Shown piece after piece: positions 33,481 to 46,309 of a stretch of DNA of 64,000 bases; within the stretch, counting starts at the first letter, position 1; every line of letters starts with the position of its first letter. A program made the translations under genes and the position numbers. The notes beneath the pieces are model-generated. The model worked only from the letters and a program-made list of their open reading frames with translations. It was not told the origin of the DNA and searched no databases. The stretch is from Anaeramoeba flamelloides (Eukaryota > Metamonada > Anaeramoebidae), in assembly GCA_027625915.1 (NCBI GenBank), contig JANTQA010000075.1, positions 930,001 to 994,000 of the forward strand, read 5' to 3'.

Positions 33481-36369
33481 CCATTTATTTTGAATCGAAT
33501 AGTATTTCTATAAAATTATTAGTTAGAAGAGAAAGAAAATTAAGTGGATTTTTTCCCCATCTTGTATACAAGCGCCGGTAAGTAATAGTCATTTGAGGTT
33601 TACAAAACAAAACTAATAAATTAATTGTTAATTCAGAATGTGTTGTATAAAAAAATGTTTCAGTTTATAGTGCCTAACTAATTCTCTCTTATAAGATAAA
33701 GTAGAAAATGTTTTTTTTTAAAGAATTTGATTTGTAGAAAAATCAAAATTCTAAAAAGTATTTAGTAATACTTTGTAAAGATATTTAAATTATAACTTTT
33801 ATTTGCACCGAATTCCCTTTTATTGGACTAGTGACACTTATTTAATTATTTTTACCAAAGATAATAGCATATATTTTCTTCCAAGGATTCAATTGAAATT
33901 AATTAAGAAAATTTTGTGTTAAACTTTCTAGAAATTCGTTATCATTTTTAAAAACGTTCATTTTTTCTAATAAACTTTTGAGAACAAACAATCAAATCTT
34001 TTTATATAATCATACACTTTTGTATCATTTAATTTAAAAAAATTATAAAAAATGAAATTTTTTATAAAATATCTACTTGTTTATTATAAAAAAGAAGTTA
34101 TCCATGTTTATTCACAAGACACTTATTCACCTTTATTATTTTGATATATTTCCCATTTTCTTCTAGATAAAATCAAACCACTAGCAATCAATTTTCTGAT
34201 ATTAGTTCAGAATTTGATATTAATAATAAAAGAAATCCTGACAGAAATAAATTACCAATTGTAAACATTATTTAAACACGTATTCTTATATAATAAATCC
34301 CAAGAAAAGAAAATTTTGTATAAATTACCGAAAAATCAAAATAATTTGAGACCATTGAAGATTGGGACCTTTTTCTTTCAAATTACCCAGCATATGAAAA
34401 CAATTATAAAATCTAAATATCCAAATTTAAAAAAAATTAATATGTCTAATTTATTAAATAATAATTTAATTTTTGATAATATTAGAAAAGCAACTCATCA
34501 AATATATTAACACTTGTAGATAATTGATAAATTTCTTTTTGAGTCTTTATTAAAATTTTTAAATAAAAATTTTAGAATTCAGAAAGTGTTGAAAATTACC
34601 AGATAGTGTTGGAGAGTACCTAGTTTTTTTTTTTTTTTTTTTTTTTTGTAATTTTTGAAATAAAAAGACAATTTCATAAATTGTTATTTCAATTTCATAA
34701 ATTATAAAATACATAACATTGACTTTCCAAGAATTCAAAAGAATTGAGTAAAATCAAAGTTTTTTTCAAAATTCTTAAAATTCTGAAAAAATTAAATGTA
34801 TTTTTTTTTTGATTTCTCAAATGAAAAAAAAAAAAAAAAAAAGAACTTCAGTTTTCTTTAAATTTTCTTTTTTACACTGAAAAGATTACAATTATATGGT
34901 ATAAATAGAAAATTCAATATAAAATAATTGTTTTTTTTTTATTAATTGAAATGAATTTGTCAAAAAAAAAAAAAAAAAATATGTTATTTAATTATTTAAA
35001 ATTAACCTAATAAATAATTGTAAAAAGGGGTAAACAACCACCTACCTCATCAAATAATAAAATAATAAAAGATCATGATTTTTTATAATTTAATTGGCAC
35101 ATTAAAAGATGAACCTCAAAAAGTTACAAAATATTTCTATTTTAAGGAAACCATATTTTTCTTAATTTTAAATAGTTTCCACGAATAAATAATCTTTAAT
35201 ACCTTTGGTCCCATCTTGATAATACAAAAAATATTAATCAAATATTGAATCCTGGAGATCTAAAAAAAAAATGAAGAGTTATTTTATCTTTAAAAAATTC
35301 ACTAATTTTCTTGAAATTTAAGAGGCTATACAATATTCTTTTTCAAAAATTCAGAGTATCAAAAAGGAACTATTAATATCAAATAAAGTATTTGAAAATA
35401 AATATTTTTTTAATTATAATTATGATTAAAATTAATTTTTTTGATTTGAAAATATTTAAAAAAATTGAAAATAAGAATAAAATTATTGATAGTTTTACTT
35501 TTCACATTATTGCTAACCAACAGAAATAATTTAGATTTGTACATTAATTATTGATTCAAAATAATCAAATATACAAGTTTTTCTTAAGATTATAAGTTTA
35601 ATTTTAAAGGTTTGGACTCAGTGAATTTTGGCGGGAATTTTCTCTTATTATTTTTATTTTTATTTTACTAGTATATTTAAATACAAACTCAAGCTTAAAA
35701 ATTAGGAACAGATAAAGTAGTACTACTTTATATAAAGTTTAACATAATTTTGTGATTTTGTTTTGTAATATTGAAATTTATTTAGTTTTTTTTTCCAAGA
35801 CTTTCTGATTTTATTATTATTGTTTTTAAAACTTTGCTGAGCAAGAAAAAATTGTTGATTTTTATTTATTTTTTTTTTTTTTGATAATTTAGTAGAATAT
35901 GATAAAAGTTTATTTGATGATAATTATATTTGACTAAAAGTGGCAAATTCGTGACCAAATAAAAATTCTGTCAGAATTTTAACATTGAAAGATTAGAACT
36001 GTAATGATAAATTCAAAATAATAATAAATTAATTTTTTTATTTTCTTTTTCTTTCTTTTTTTTTTATATAGAGAATTCTTCTTTATTATCTTTCATTTCA
36101 AAAAATATTGACAAAATTAATTTATTTTTTTAAAGTTTCTTTGTTTTTACAAGTTTAAATATTTATATATTCGTCTTCTTGTTTATTAAAAACGTTTTAC
36201 TATAGTTTGAAAAAAGGGAAAATATATACGTTGAAATTATTAATGATTTTTAGACTATATCAAAAAAAAATATATATAAATTAACCATTATAGAAAGAAA
36301 AAAAAACAGCGAAAAAAGTGACAGATGGATTGTAATTGAGAGAATTATTGAAAAATAAAAGTAAGATCA
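33481..36369. other. Non-coding spacer
   Basis: Very AT-rich DNA with long T and A runs. The part at 34560-34800 shares blocks (aatttttgaaataaaaag, aaaagaattgagtaaaatca) with the tandem region at 55000-55600, so it is a degraded R8-like repeat. A frame at 34316-34510 has no recognisable family. Confidence 0.4.
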
Positions 36370-36880
36370 ATTAATAAAAGAATAAATACAATTATTTTCC
36401 AATTAAAAAATGAAAATTTTTAGTTTAGCTTCCAAAATATTTTCCTGGTTTATAAGTTGAAGACAATTAAAAGATCTTTATAATATGGTTTACTGTTAAT
36501 TGTTAAATAATAAGATCAAAATTTTCATTCGGCTTTCCAAAAAAAAAAATCACATCTCAATAATTATAATTCATCAAAAGTCCTCAATTCTAAAAGGGGG
36601 ATTAATAATATAAGATTGTTCCCATAATTAAAAATTTGAAAGTGTAAAGGATTTGTTATATCTTTTTTTGGGGAAAGCTGAATGAAAATTTTTTTACCTT
36701 TATTTTGCTACAAATAGGTGAAATGATTTTTTTAGACAATAATATAAATTTCCTGAGTTAACTCTAAGATGAAATATTCACTATTCTACTTTGATTGTTA
36801 TAGTAATAATTAATATTCATTTTGGAAAATGAAATCCAAATTTTCATTTCTTAATTGGAAAATAAGAGTAAATAAATAAA
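36370..36880. repeat. Nested inverted repeats, including foldback R5b at 36514-36697
   Basis: The inner element has arms ATTTTCATTCGGCTTTCCAA (about 36520) and the complement GGAAAGCTGAATGAAAATTT (about 36672). An outer inverted repeat pairs TTATTTTCCAATTAAAAAAT (about 36392) with its complement near 36835-36865. The sequence just left (36305-36390) resembles the left end of the element at 21103. The arrangement suggests insertion of one TIR element into another. Confidence 0.65.
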
Positions 36881-38563
36881 AAAATAGAATCAAAATAAAG
36901 GATTCAACACAACAACAGTTTTTTTAACACTACCTTTTGTAGGAGTTTTTTTGATTGATCAATTATTAAAAATTTTTTCAAAAAATTGAATATTTTTGTG
37001 GATCTCCAAAAACCACATGAACAATTTCGATACAACAGTAGATTTAAATTGTGTTTGTTGTGTTGATTGAAAATAATATAATGTATTATTATTTGTCGTT
37101 AATTGGTTTCTTCTTTTGTTTGATTGGACTTTCTGTGATTCTAGTAATTTTCCCAACGAAAAACCGTGTTTTACTTTTTTTCCTCAATGGAAAGAAATAA
37201 TTTTTATACATATTTAGCGATGATTACAAAATTTGAAAAACAAAAACAATATAACCGCATTTTAATTCTATGTTGAAATCAATTCAAATCTTATTTAGTG
37301 AATGATATTGATAACAAGGGTTTATTTATTAGTCAAAAATTTTCTATTCTTTTGGAAAACAGAAAAAATTTATTTTTGATTTTTTTAATTTTCCCTTCAA
37401 TGATATTCACTTAAAGTGGCCATTTTGATTAGTATTCATGAATAAATAAGTTTTAAAACTTTTTTTTTCTAAGTGGTACTTGTCTTTTTTTACTATGATG
37501 ATAAGTGAGGGTTATTTTGAATCAATTGTTGTTACAATAGTATATTACAACTTTGTAACGATGGAACCACAATTTATAAAGCTTTATTTCTTTTTTTCAG
37601 AATAAATATCCATTAATCGATCATAGAAATCAACAACAAACCATAAGTAGGTCTGAGATTGGTTTCTGAAAGTTGTACAATTAAAAATAAATTCTCAAAA
37701 GGAAAAGATCAAATTAGAATATTTCTCCTCAAAAAATAGAGTTTAGTCTTTCAGAAAATTATCATCGTCAATCGAAAAATCAATTTCTTGATCAAAATTT
37801 TTGATACCATAAAAGAAAAAAATTCAAAAAACTGTTGAGGAAATATTAAAATTTATTAAAATCTTCAATTGGTTTACTCTCAAAATTGATTTGAAACGAG
37901 GTATACAATAAAATATTCAATAAGATGATGTATTTGAAACAAGATAAAAAAAAGTACTTTTTTTTCTGAAACAGCTGTTTTTTTCTCTTGTATAATTTTT
38001 TGATCAATCTTCAAGTTTGAAGAAATTTAAACTGGGAATTAAAAAATCTTATTTAATTCCCAAAGAATTAAGTCTAATATTTTATTCCTTGTTGTCTATT
38101 TTATTGTTGGTTTAAAAATTGTTCACTCAAAACAAATATTTTTGTTTTTTTCTTTTTTGAAAAGTAAATTTGACTTGAAGAACAAACAAAAAAGACCATA
38201 CCTTTCGAGTTCTTTGTGCTTTCTCTTCAATTGTTTGTTCTTTTGTTCTGATCAAAAATTATTCGACTTTTTACTTTGATTAGTGTTCTTGAGAAATTAA
38301 ATTTTTACCCCTTTTCTATTTCCCTTTCTTTGATAAAAATCATTTTCAAAAAAGACGGTTGTCATCTAAGTTCGATTTGAAAAGTGAAAACCAAAATGAA
38401 TTACCCAAAAGTTTCTATTATTATTTCAAACACAACCAAATTATTTACGACTTTTTATTCTTAAAGATGTTAGTAAAGATTCTGAATAACAAGTTTTAAT
38501 TTGACGAATTCAAAAAAAAAGTGATTAAAGGAAAAATATAATTCATTAATCATTTCTTTTTTA
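36881..38563. other. Spacer upstream of the vWA gene
   Basis: No gene was recognised. The last part should include the vWA gene promoter. Confidence 0.4.
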
Positions 38564-41366
38564 ATGGATTTTTGTAAGCGTTTTTACTCTTTTTTTTCTT
38601 TTGTAATTCCCCAACCGACATTAAACTCCTTTTTCTTGTTCAAAAAAAAACAAATAATAGCTGCAAAATACTTATTTGATAATAACAATACAAAACACGG
38701 TCCTAAACAGGGATGTAAAGAGAAAGTCATGAGTGTAGTTAACACACTAAATTGCTTTTCCTTAGATTTAGGGCAATTAAACAAGAAAAAACAAGAACTC
38801 AAGATTTCAGATTTGTGTTCTTGTAAAAACTGTGGTGCTAATTTTAACAAATTTAGCAAAATGCAGTCGTTGAAAGATTTTGACGAACAAGAAAAGAATC
38901 AAATATTGGATCAAAACCCAAAGAAACAAATTCTCAGTTCAGAAAAGGTTTACATTAATTCCTCTTATTTCAATAAGGAAAAAACCCAAATCCCTCAAAC
39001 AATATTATTTAATTTCTTTTTTATTTTAAAAATATCAACAATAGATCTGGAAATGTGAATTTTGTGGACACCACAATGATTGTACAGTACCAACAGAGAA
39101 ATTACCAACAAAAAAGACAATAGACTATTTAATGCCAAAAGAAGAAATAGAAGAGGAATCGGTGGCTGATCAGTCTCTTCTGATATATTGTATTGATTTA
39201 AGTGGTTCGATGTCGCAAAATGTTGATGAGAATTTGATAAAGAGAGTAAATTCTACAATTTATAAGGATCTCTCACCAATCAACCAAGGAAATTCCCCAA
39301 TAAGGTCTCCTTCCAGATCTCAAACAACACTAAGCCCCAGTCATACCAATACATATGTTCCCAGTTCTCCACCCCGCTATACCCCGACTCTTGGAGGCAC
39401 ATACGTTCCAAGTTCTCCACCCCCCTATCTCCCGACTCTTGGAAGCACATACGTTCCAAGTTTTCCAACCCTCTATAGCCCCAGTCTTGGAGGCACATAC
39501 GTTCCAAGTTCTCCCCATAATATTCGATTTTCGGATGAGCCTTTTTCTTCTTCCAATTTTGGCTCTTTCTTGCCTCAAACATATCCAAATAACTTTACTA
39601 ATTCAAACAGATCTTTAACAAGATTTGATTGTGTAAAGATTGCAATCATGTCACAATTAAGTGAGGTTGTTCAAAATGAGCCGAATACTAGAGTCATTAT
39701 TGTGACATTTTCTGGAAGTGTACAAATTCTATACCCATCTTTTATTGCTACTGTGCCAATAAAGAACACGAAGGAAGAAAATTTGGAATATTTTTATTCA
39801 ATTGGAAAAAATCAGCCAAAGCCTGAGCCCATTTGCAAATCCAAAAACAAGTATTTTGAAATCTTACAAAACTGTGAAGTAAGTGGACCTACTTGCTTAG
39901 GGCCCGCTATAGCTATTTCAGCTGGCATTGCTGCTCGGCAAAACAGTTCACGGATCATACTGTGCACTGATGGACAAGCCAATTTAGGGATAGGTCAGTT
40001 AGATACAAAAGACAACACCACATTAGAACAATCAGACAATTTTTATCACCAATTAGCCGATCAATGTGCACAAGACGGATCAATGATTGACATCATCAAA
40101 ATAATTGGTTCTGAGTGTGAGCTTAATAGTCTCGGGAAATTAACAGAAAAAACAGGCGGCGATGTTTTAATTTTAAAGCCGAAAGATTTAGCAAAACGCT
40201 TTAAAACAGTCCTAAAAAGACAAGTAATTGCAAAAAATGTGTCTTTACGAATTATCGCAAATACAGCAATTTTTGTATCCAAGCAGGGAAAAAAATTGAA
40301 AAGTAATATTCTCGATCTGAAGGTTGGCAATGTTAAAGAAAACAGTCAAATCTCGTTCAATATTATCAACATGGGCGATGACTTAGGAGAGAATGAGAAT
40401 GAGAACGAAAAAGAAAATGAAAATGAAAATGAGAATGAAAAAGAAAAAGAAAAAGTAAAAGAAAAAGTAAAAGAAAAAGAAAAAGAGAAGAGACAAGAAA
40501 AACAAAATACAAATAAAAACAATAATAATCAAAAAGTAATTGAAAAAGAAAAAGAAAAGGATAAAGAGAATATAATAGTAGAGGAAAAAGACACACTTAT
40601 CAAAAAAGAAGAAAAAGAACTCGAAAATAAAAAAGAAAATGGTTATGAAGAAGAAAAAGAATTACAAAACGAAAAGGGAAAGAAAGAGAAAAAAAAGAAT
40701 ACAAATTTGTGTTTTTGTGAAAAATTCCTGGAAGTATTACATACAAAGAGGAAGACTTTGCCTATTCAAGCTCAAATAAATTTTGTTAAGCCAAATGGAT
40801 TTCAGTGCCGAAGAATAATTACAAAGAATATTACTTTTACAAATAGCTTTAATGATATTTTCAAGGAGATAAATTATGAACTTTGGAATCAGTCCATTGT
40901 TCAAAAAGTTGGGAGGGTCGTAGAAAATGATGAAATACAAAAGGCATTTAATCTCATCGATCAACACGTACGAAATTTTAATTACTTGGGATCTATTGGT
41001 TATAGAGAAAATATGAAATTCGTATCGGGAAAACACACTTTTTTAACACTTAAAAATGATTTAGATCAGATTTTTAAAGAATTAGAATTTGTGAACCAAA
41101 ACGAAAATGAAAACGAAAATGAAAAAAAAGGAGTTTTATCAAAAAAATTAAAGTTGCATATCAACAGAAAAAGAAATTATCAAGAAACTGAAAAAAATGA
41201 AACAAATAAAAAAAAGGAGAAAAAAAAGAAAATAATTAGAAAATTGTTAAAAAAGAAAAATGATAACATTGCTAAAATAATAATTCGGGCTAAAAATTAT
41301 AACAGTTTTGATTCTTATATACTCTCACCGCAACAGTGTTCTTCTGAGTTTTTGAATTTCTTCTAA
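38564..41366 (+). CDS. Sec23/24-type zinc finger plus vWA-domain protein
   Basis: Three exons encode 872 residues: 38564-38573, 38661-38947 and 39045-41366. The introns are 87 nt (GTAAGC...AATAG) and 97 nt (GTTTAC...AATAG). The second intron joins the two halves of a four-Cys finger: CSCKNCGANFNKF before it and WKCEFCGHHNDC after it, as in Sec23/Sec24. A vWA domain follows from about residue 142 with an intact MIDAS: DLSGS (150-154), the PTCLGPA loop and LCTDGQANLG. Between DLSGS and the rest sits a Ser/Pro insert with 16-residue repeats. The second half has a KE-repeat (40390-40700), then a folded-looking C-terminal region (FCEKFLEVLHTKRKTLP...). Finger plus vWA recalls Dictyostelium cpRas1 and COPII proteins, but no Ras domain is seen. 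A trafficking or scaffold role is only a guess. The first intron length is a multiple of three, so it could be retained. Confidence 0.85.
39349..39510 (+). repeat. Coding tandem repeat, 48-nt unit
   Basis: Three full units and a partial fourth encode TYVPSSPPRYTPTLGG-like 16-mers inside the vWA gene. The units remain similar at the DNA level, which suggests recent expansion. The spaced Tyr-Ser-Pro pattern is reminiscent of phosphorylatable tails such as the RNA polymerase II CTD. Confidence 0.9.
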
Positions 41367-42639
41367 AACCTTTAAAGAAAAAAATATGACTTCTGTTTTA
41401 CTATTTTTTCTTGATATTATTTTTATATTTTTTTATTTTTATGAATGAACTTTTTCTATTCTTATTTATATCCGTGTAACAATAAATATATTTTAATTCA
41501 AAATTTTTGAATAAAATACTCTTCATTAATTGTTTGATCGAGATTAATAAAATTATAATCTTTTAGTAATTACAATTTTTTTTTTTGATTCTTTAAGTGA
41601 GAGACACAATATTAAATGAACAAAAATTGATAGGATTAAAAAAGCAAGTTACAATGAATTGTAGATTTAATAAAGTTTTAATATTTATTGACATTTTCTG
41701 AATCAAAATTTATTCTTGAAAGGGTTTTAAACCCTCAGTGAATTTCTTTGATTAAAAAAATAAAATAAATATTTTTTTAACGTTTTATTTTTTCAAATTA
41801 CCCTTTTAAAAGTGTAAATGTCTTTCGTCTTTTTTCTTTCTTGAAGGTTTTTCTGTAGAGAAAAGACATTAAAAAAGGAGAAGAATTGATAAATTTTATA
41901 TGATTGGATCTTAAGGTGTTACAAGTTATCTTTTGATTTTTCTAAAATATAAGATTGAACTTATTGGGAAAGTAAATTATATAAGTACAATATGTTTCAA
42001 AAGAATTACAAAAATTGTTGGAAAATATTTGTGAAGAAGAAATTCAGAGATATTTTTCAAAATATCACAATTAAAAATCGTTATTATTATATATATTGTT
42101 TTATTATTACTTTTCTCAATTTAAAAATTGAACTCCAATATATTATTCATAATATATCGTGTTATCAAATATTTATTCTTTGAAAACTCAAAATGTAACA
42201 TTTTTATTTATTTATTATTATTGATTTAATTTTTTCAAGTGCACTTTATAATTGTTCATAAAAAATTATGAGTTAATTATTTTTGTTTACTGTTTAATAA
42301 CGTTGAATTATTTATATATTACCCATATAAAGTTTTTTTAAAAACTTTTGTGTCTTTTTTTACAAATTTTTTAAAATTTTCTAGATTAAAAAAGTGAAGA
42401 ATTTTTCAGAATTAAAACTTTTTTTAAAGTTTTCTATTTTAATAAAGTGAAGAATCAATATTTAAAAGTGGTGTTGGGGTTGGAGTGTGAAGGAGCATAC
42501 TATTAAAAGATAATTTTCACTTTGTTAAAACGCAAAAATTTAACATATTTTTAATTATAGTAAAATCGTTAAAAAAGAGTTCTTCACATTTTTAAAAATG
42601 ATTATATGTAAATAATTTCTTAAAGAATCAGAATATGTT
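41367..42639. other. Non-coding spacer
   Basis: 3' flank of the vWA gene (AATAAA near 41480) and AT-rich DNA. A relatively G-rich stretch (ggtgttggggttggagtgtg) lies at about 42468. Nothing else was recognised. Confidence 0.4.
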
Positions 42640-42960
42640 AATTATTTAATTGTTTTCAAAATTTTGGTTTCTTTAGCAACAAATCTACATTTTGAAACAA
42701 ATTTAACAATTATATTTTGTAACCATGGAGTATAAATATTGAACAGGACTTTAAATTTACCCAAAAATGTATATATTTTACTAAAATTGTTAAGTTTTTT
42801 TTTTATCATGAAATTGATGATTTTTATATACATGAAACCCCCATTCAAAATTTATAACAAACCAAAATGTAATTCATTAGACCAAAAAATAATAGTAAAT
42901 TATTAATAGAATTCTTTGAGATATTTGAACCATAGAACATGAAATTGAAATCCATTCAAT
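42640..42960 (+). repeat. Relative of the 61415-62162 element
   Basis: Blocks such as caaatttaa, gaatattga, ctttaaattta and tttgaaccatag line up in order with 61860-62095. A central imperfect hairpin is present in both. The outer ends with TTAA were not found here, so this is a fragment or an old copy. Confidence 0.55.
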
Positions 42961-43359
42961 AACAAAAAACTTGAATTTTACACTTTCACATATTATATAC
43001 CGATCTCCTATAAATAAAAAAATTATTTTAGATATGATCTTAATTAAACTTCATTTAATACAAGTAATTGGGGTAATGTGTAACCAAATGGTATTAGCTG
43101 AATCAAAATTTATTTACAATAAATGTTTTGATGATAACAAATAGTATAATATTATTAACAATAAAATCTTGTTAGTAATTAACAAATTCCTATTATTCCA
43201 AATTTATCGCAAAAAATCATAAAATCGCGATATTCCATATTATTGCGATATAAAATATAAATCACGAAAAAATGAAAAATTATTTATTAGAAATCACCGT
43301 TATAAAATATATTGATTTTACAAAAGCCTGGAGATTTTTACAAAACTTTTACCTGGTAA

Positions 43360-44075
43360 AAATGTTTGACAGTGTTTGTAATGGTTGAGAATTGTCTTCG
43401 AGTGTTTGAAAGTTTTGAAAGACCGAAAACTTTTATTAAGGGGGATTAGACTGTTTCTAGTTGAAATAAATTTTTTTTCTTTTCATTTTTTTTTTTAACA
43501 AAATATATGATCTCAAACAAATTTTTTAATCAAACTAATAATTACCCATTTCGACAATACGCTTAGATATAAAATAGATTTGTTTTATATTAAAATGGGG
43601 CTGTTACCTTCACAAGTTAAATAACCAAAAAGAATTAAGAGTACTTTTCCTATTTATTGGTAATCGGTCAAACAAAAACCCATAAGCTCTAGTCATGTAT
43701 TCTGTCCAATACAAAGATGCCCAAAGAAGAAGAATAAGAATAAGAAGAAGTAGACATCAATTGTAAAAAAAAAAAAAATCTTTCTAATAGGATGTAATTT
43801 CGAAAGGATGCCGAGAAAGCTTTTGAAAAGTTATCCAACTCCTTTCAGCTTTCCTAGAATATTGAAATTGTTTTCACCCAAGAATAAATTCTTTAAAGAA
43901 CATCTGAAGGGTTGGTTGCTTTAGAAACCCTTTTATTTTACACAATTTAAAATACCAGTTTTGACTGAGAAAATATTTATTTCTCTTTAGTTCTTATTGT
44001 TGTTGATCTAAAAGGATCGATAGGTTAGTCATCCAAATAAAAAGAAAACACAATAAAACTACTTGATCTTATTCT
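43360..44075 (-). repeat. Dispersed repeat R6, copy 2
   Basis: The reverse complement aligns with 1-690 along its whole length, at roughly 75-80 percent by eye. Neither copy keeps a long frame. A tandem GAAGAA/AATAAG block at about 43727-43755 corresponds to the CTTCTTATT block of copy 1. Confidence 0.75.
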
Positions 44076-45599
44076 TGATTGAATCAAGTATCTTTTTTGT
44101 TGTTTTTTCAAAAAATGACTTTTTTTATAATAATCTATTTTTTTAAATCAAAAAAAAAATTCTTTGTAAAAATATTGTTCAATTAGCCCAAAAACCCATC
44201 AACTATTTTATTGCAATTACTTTTTATCTCGATATTTTGACATTTTTCAATATTTTTAAAAATATCCAGATTTTATATAATATCGCAATTTGATATAAAT
44301 TATAGTGTTTTTTGTAACTTTATCATGAATTCAGCATGATATCATCAAAATATCTAATATATATAGTTGGTACTTTAACTAAATTAGCATTTTGACTTGG
44401 TATCTTGTATTTATATTATTTCAATGCGGGATTTGTGAAACTTTCAAATTAAAATAATAACAAAATACTAACACTAACTAAAATAATAATAAAGAAGGAT
44501 GATCAATAATATGAAGATTCTGAAAACAGTTATTTTTTTCGTAAAAAATAGTATTTAATATATATTGACTATTGATAAATTTTTAATTTAAAACTTTAAA
44601 TTCACACATCTCATTTAATCTATATTTGATGAAATATTTCGGTTTCTATGTTAAAATAAAAGTGGAGGTAATCGATAAATTTTCATATTAAAAGGAAAAA
44701 AAAAAAAAACTCAATCAAGACATTAGGTTCAAGAAAAAGAATGTTGTGCTCTTTCAATATTTTTTTTTAATATCTTATATTTTTTCCTTTTCTTTCCCTT
44801 TTTTTTTTCTTTCTCTTACATAATTTTTTTTGCTTTTTATTTTTTAATAAAAGTTATATTATATTTTTTAATCTTGTCTGTATCTTAATAAGATAAAAAA
44901 ACTCTAACTTAATATAATCATTGAAAAAGGTTTACTATCAAACAAAAAGGATTATGTGAATGTAAAAACCGAGTAATGAAAAAATAAAGAGAAAAAGACA
45001 AAAAATGAAAAAATTATGTTAAAATCGAGATTATTCCATGATTGAATTAAACTCGACAATTTTTATTCCTTTAAAGCTTTTCCCTTTATTCAGAATTTTG
45101 GAATTTATTCATTTTTTTGGGTTAAATGATAGTTTAATTTCGTTTGTTATGGTTCGAATTTTAAAGTAATTAAAATTTGAAACTTTCATTTCAAAACAAA
45201 CAGAAATAAAGACATTCATTAAAAGTATTTGAAACTTGATTTAGTATCTAAAAATATTTGTAATTTTGTTTATATTCAAATGTCAAAATTAATAATGTTA
45301 AACCCTTAAATACGAAAAATTTATAAATTTTTCATGTTCCTTTCATATTAACTATTTTAAAACTGAATTTATATTCTTCAATTTTTCAAAAAATCAACTG
45401 AACAATTATTGAGTATATTTTTTAAATTGGTGCTTATATTTAATAATTGTTAAATGGGGGTTTTTTTGAATATTTTAAATAAAGTCTTCATTTAACAATC
45501 CATTTCTGGTTAAAATGGTTGAAAAAAACAAAAGAAGCCCCTCGTTTGTAAATTTTTATTGGTTTAGTTGGAAATATTGATTACATTGATCAAAATAAA
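44076..45599. other. Non-coding spacer
   Basis: Very AT-rich; no gene or repeat recognised. Confidence 0.5.
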
Positions 45600-46045
45600 T
45601 CATATCAACTACAAGTATCAGTGTTTCGAAATATACTACTAATTTTTTTCTTCTTGTACCAATGAAACATTAAATTCACTGCCCATTAGTGAACCTAAGT
45701 TAAACCCAATTTTGAAGATCAACTCCTTGGTGTTTTTAGTAACCTTTAATTTCTCAAAATTTGTTAAAAATTTTTCATAATTATCTTATTTTTTTCGAAT
45801 TTTTTTGTTTTTTTGATGATAAAAATTTCAAAAAAATTTACTCTATTTTTTTGAGAGAAATTGTCCAATATGATCCATTTATTTTTTGAATTTCTCTTGA
45901 AATAATAACACTTTAAGAAATCAAAACCAATATTTACTTATTATTTATTGTCAGTTTTTTTGATCGGTTGATCTCTAGGTCTTCTATAACAAAAAAACAC
46001 ACTTTTTATTTTGAAACATAGATTAAACTTTTCGGCACACATTGC
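45600..46045 (+). repeat. Dispersed repeat R7, copy 2
   Basis: Homologous to 19950-20402 in the same orientation. It ends about 260 bp before the Rh start codon and so sits in the presumed promoter region. Confidence 0.65.
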
Positions 46046-46309
46046 TTTCACCACAGTATATTAATATTTTTCCTCAAGATTTCTTTGTGACAAAGACAAT
46101 CAAACCAAACCCAGATAAAATATTAGGTTAACTTTTCAAATTTTTGGTATTTCTTTGTTATCCTTGAAATGCCCCTTAATAAAAAAGATTTTCTAGCCAA
46201 AAAAATAAAAAAAATTCCTCATTTGCATTATTATAAAATCCTCAGAATTTGAAAAAAGGGTTGAGGGAGTATTTTTTCATTTTTTTTCACTTTTTTACCC
46301 TTAATAAAA

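Noticed and set aside
34316-34510. 64-codon plus-strand frame
   Set aside because: Lys/Asn/Ile-rich with no recognisable motif, no splice partners and no ATG-led extension that makes sense; most likely chance or an unrecognisable relic.
39280-39618. Additional frames on both strands over the vWA gene repeat
   Set aside because: They follow the 48-bp coding repeat in other frames; the vWA frame has clear domain support.
1-44075. R6 copies as a pair of long terminal repeats
   Set aside because: They are inverted to each other and 43 kb apart with host genes between; no retroelement coding sequence was seen anywhere in the window.
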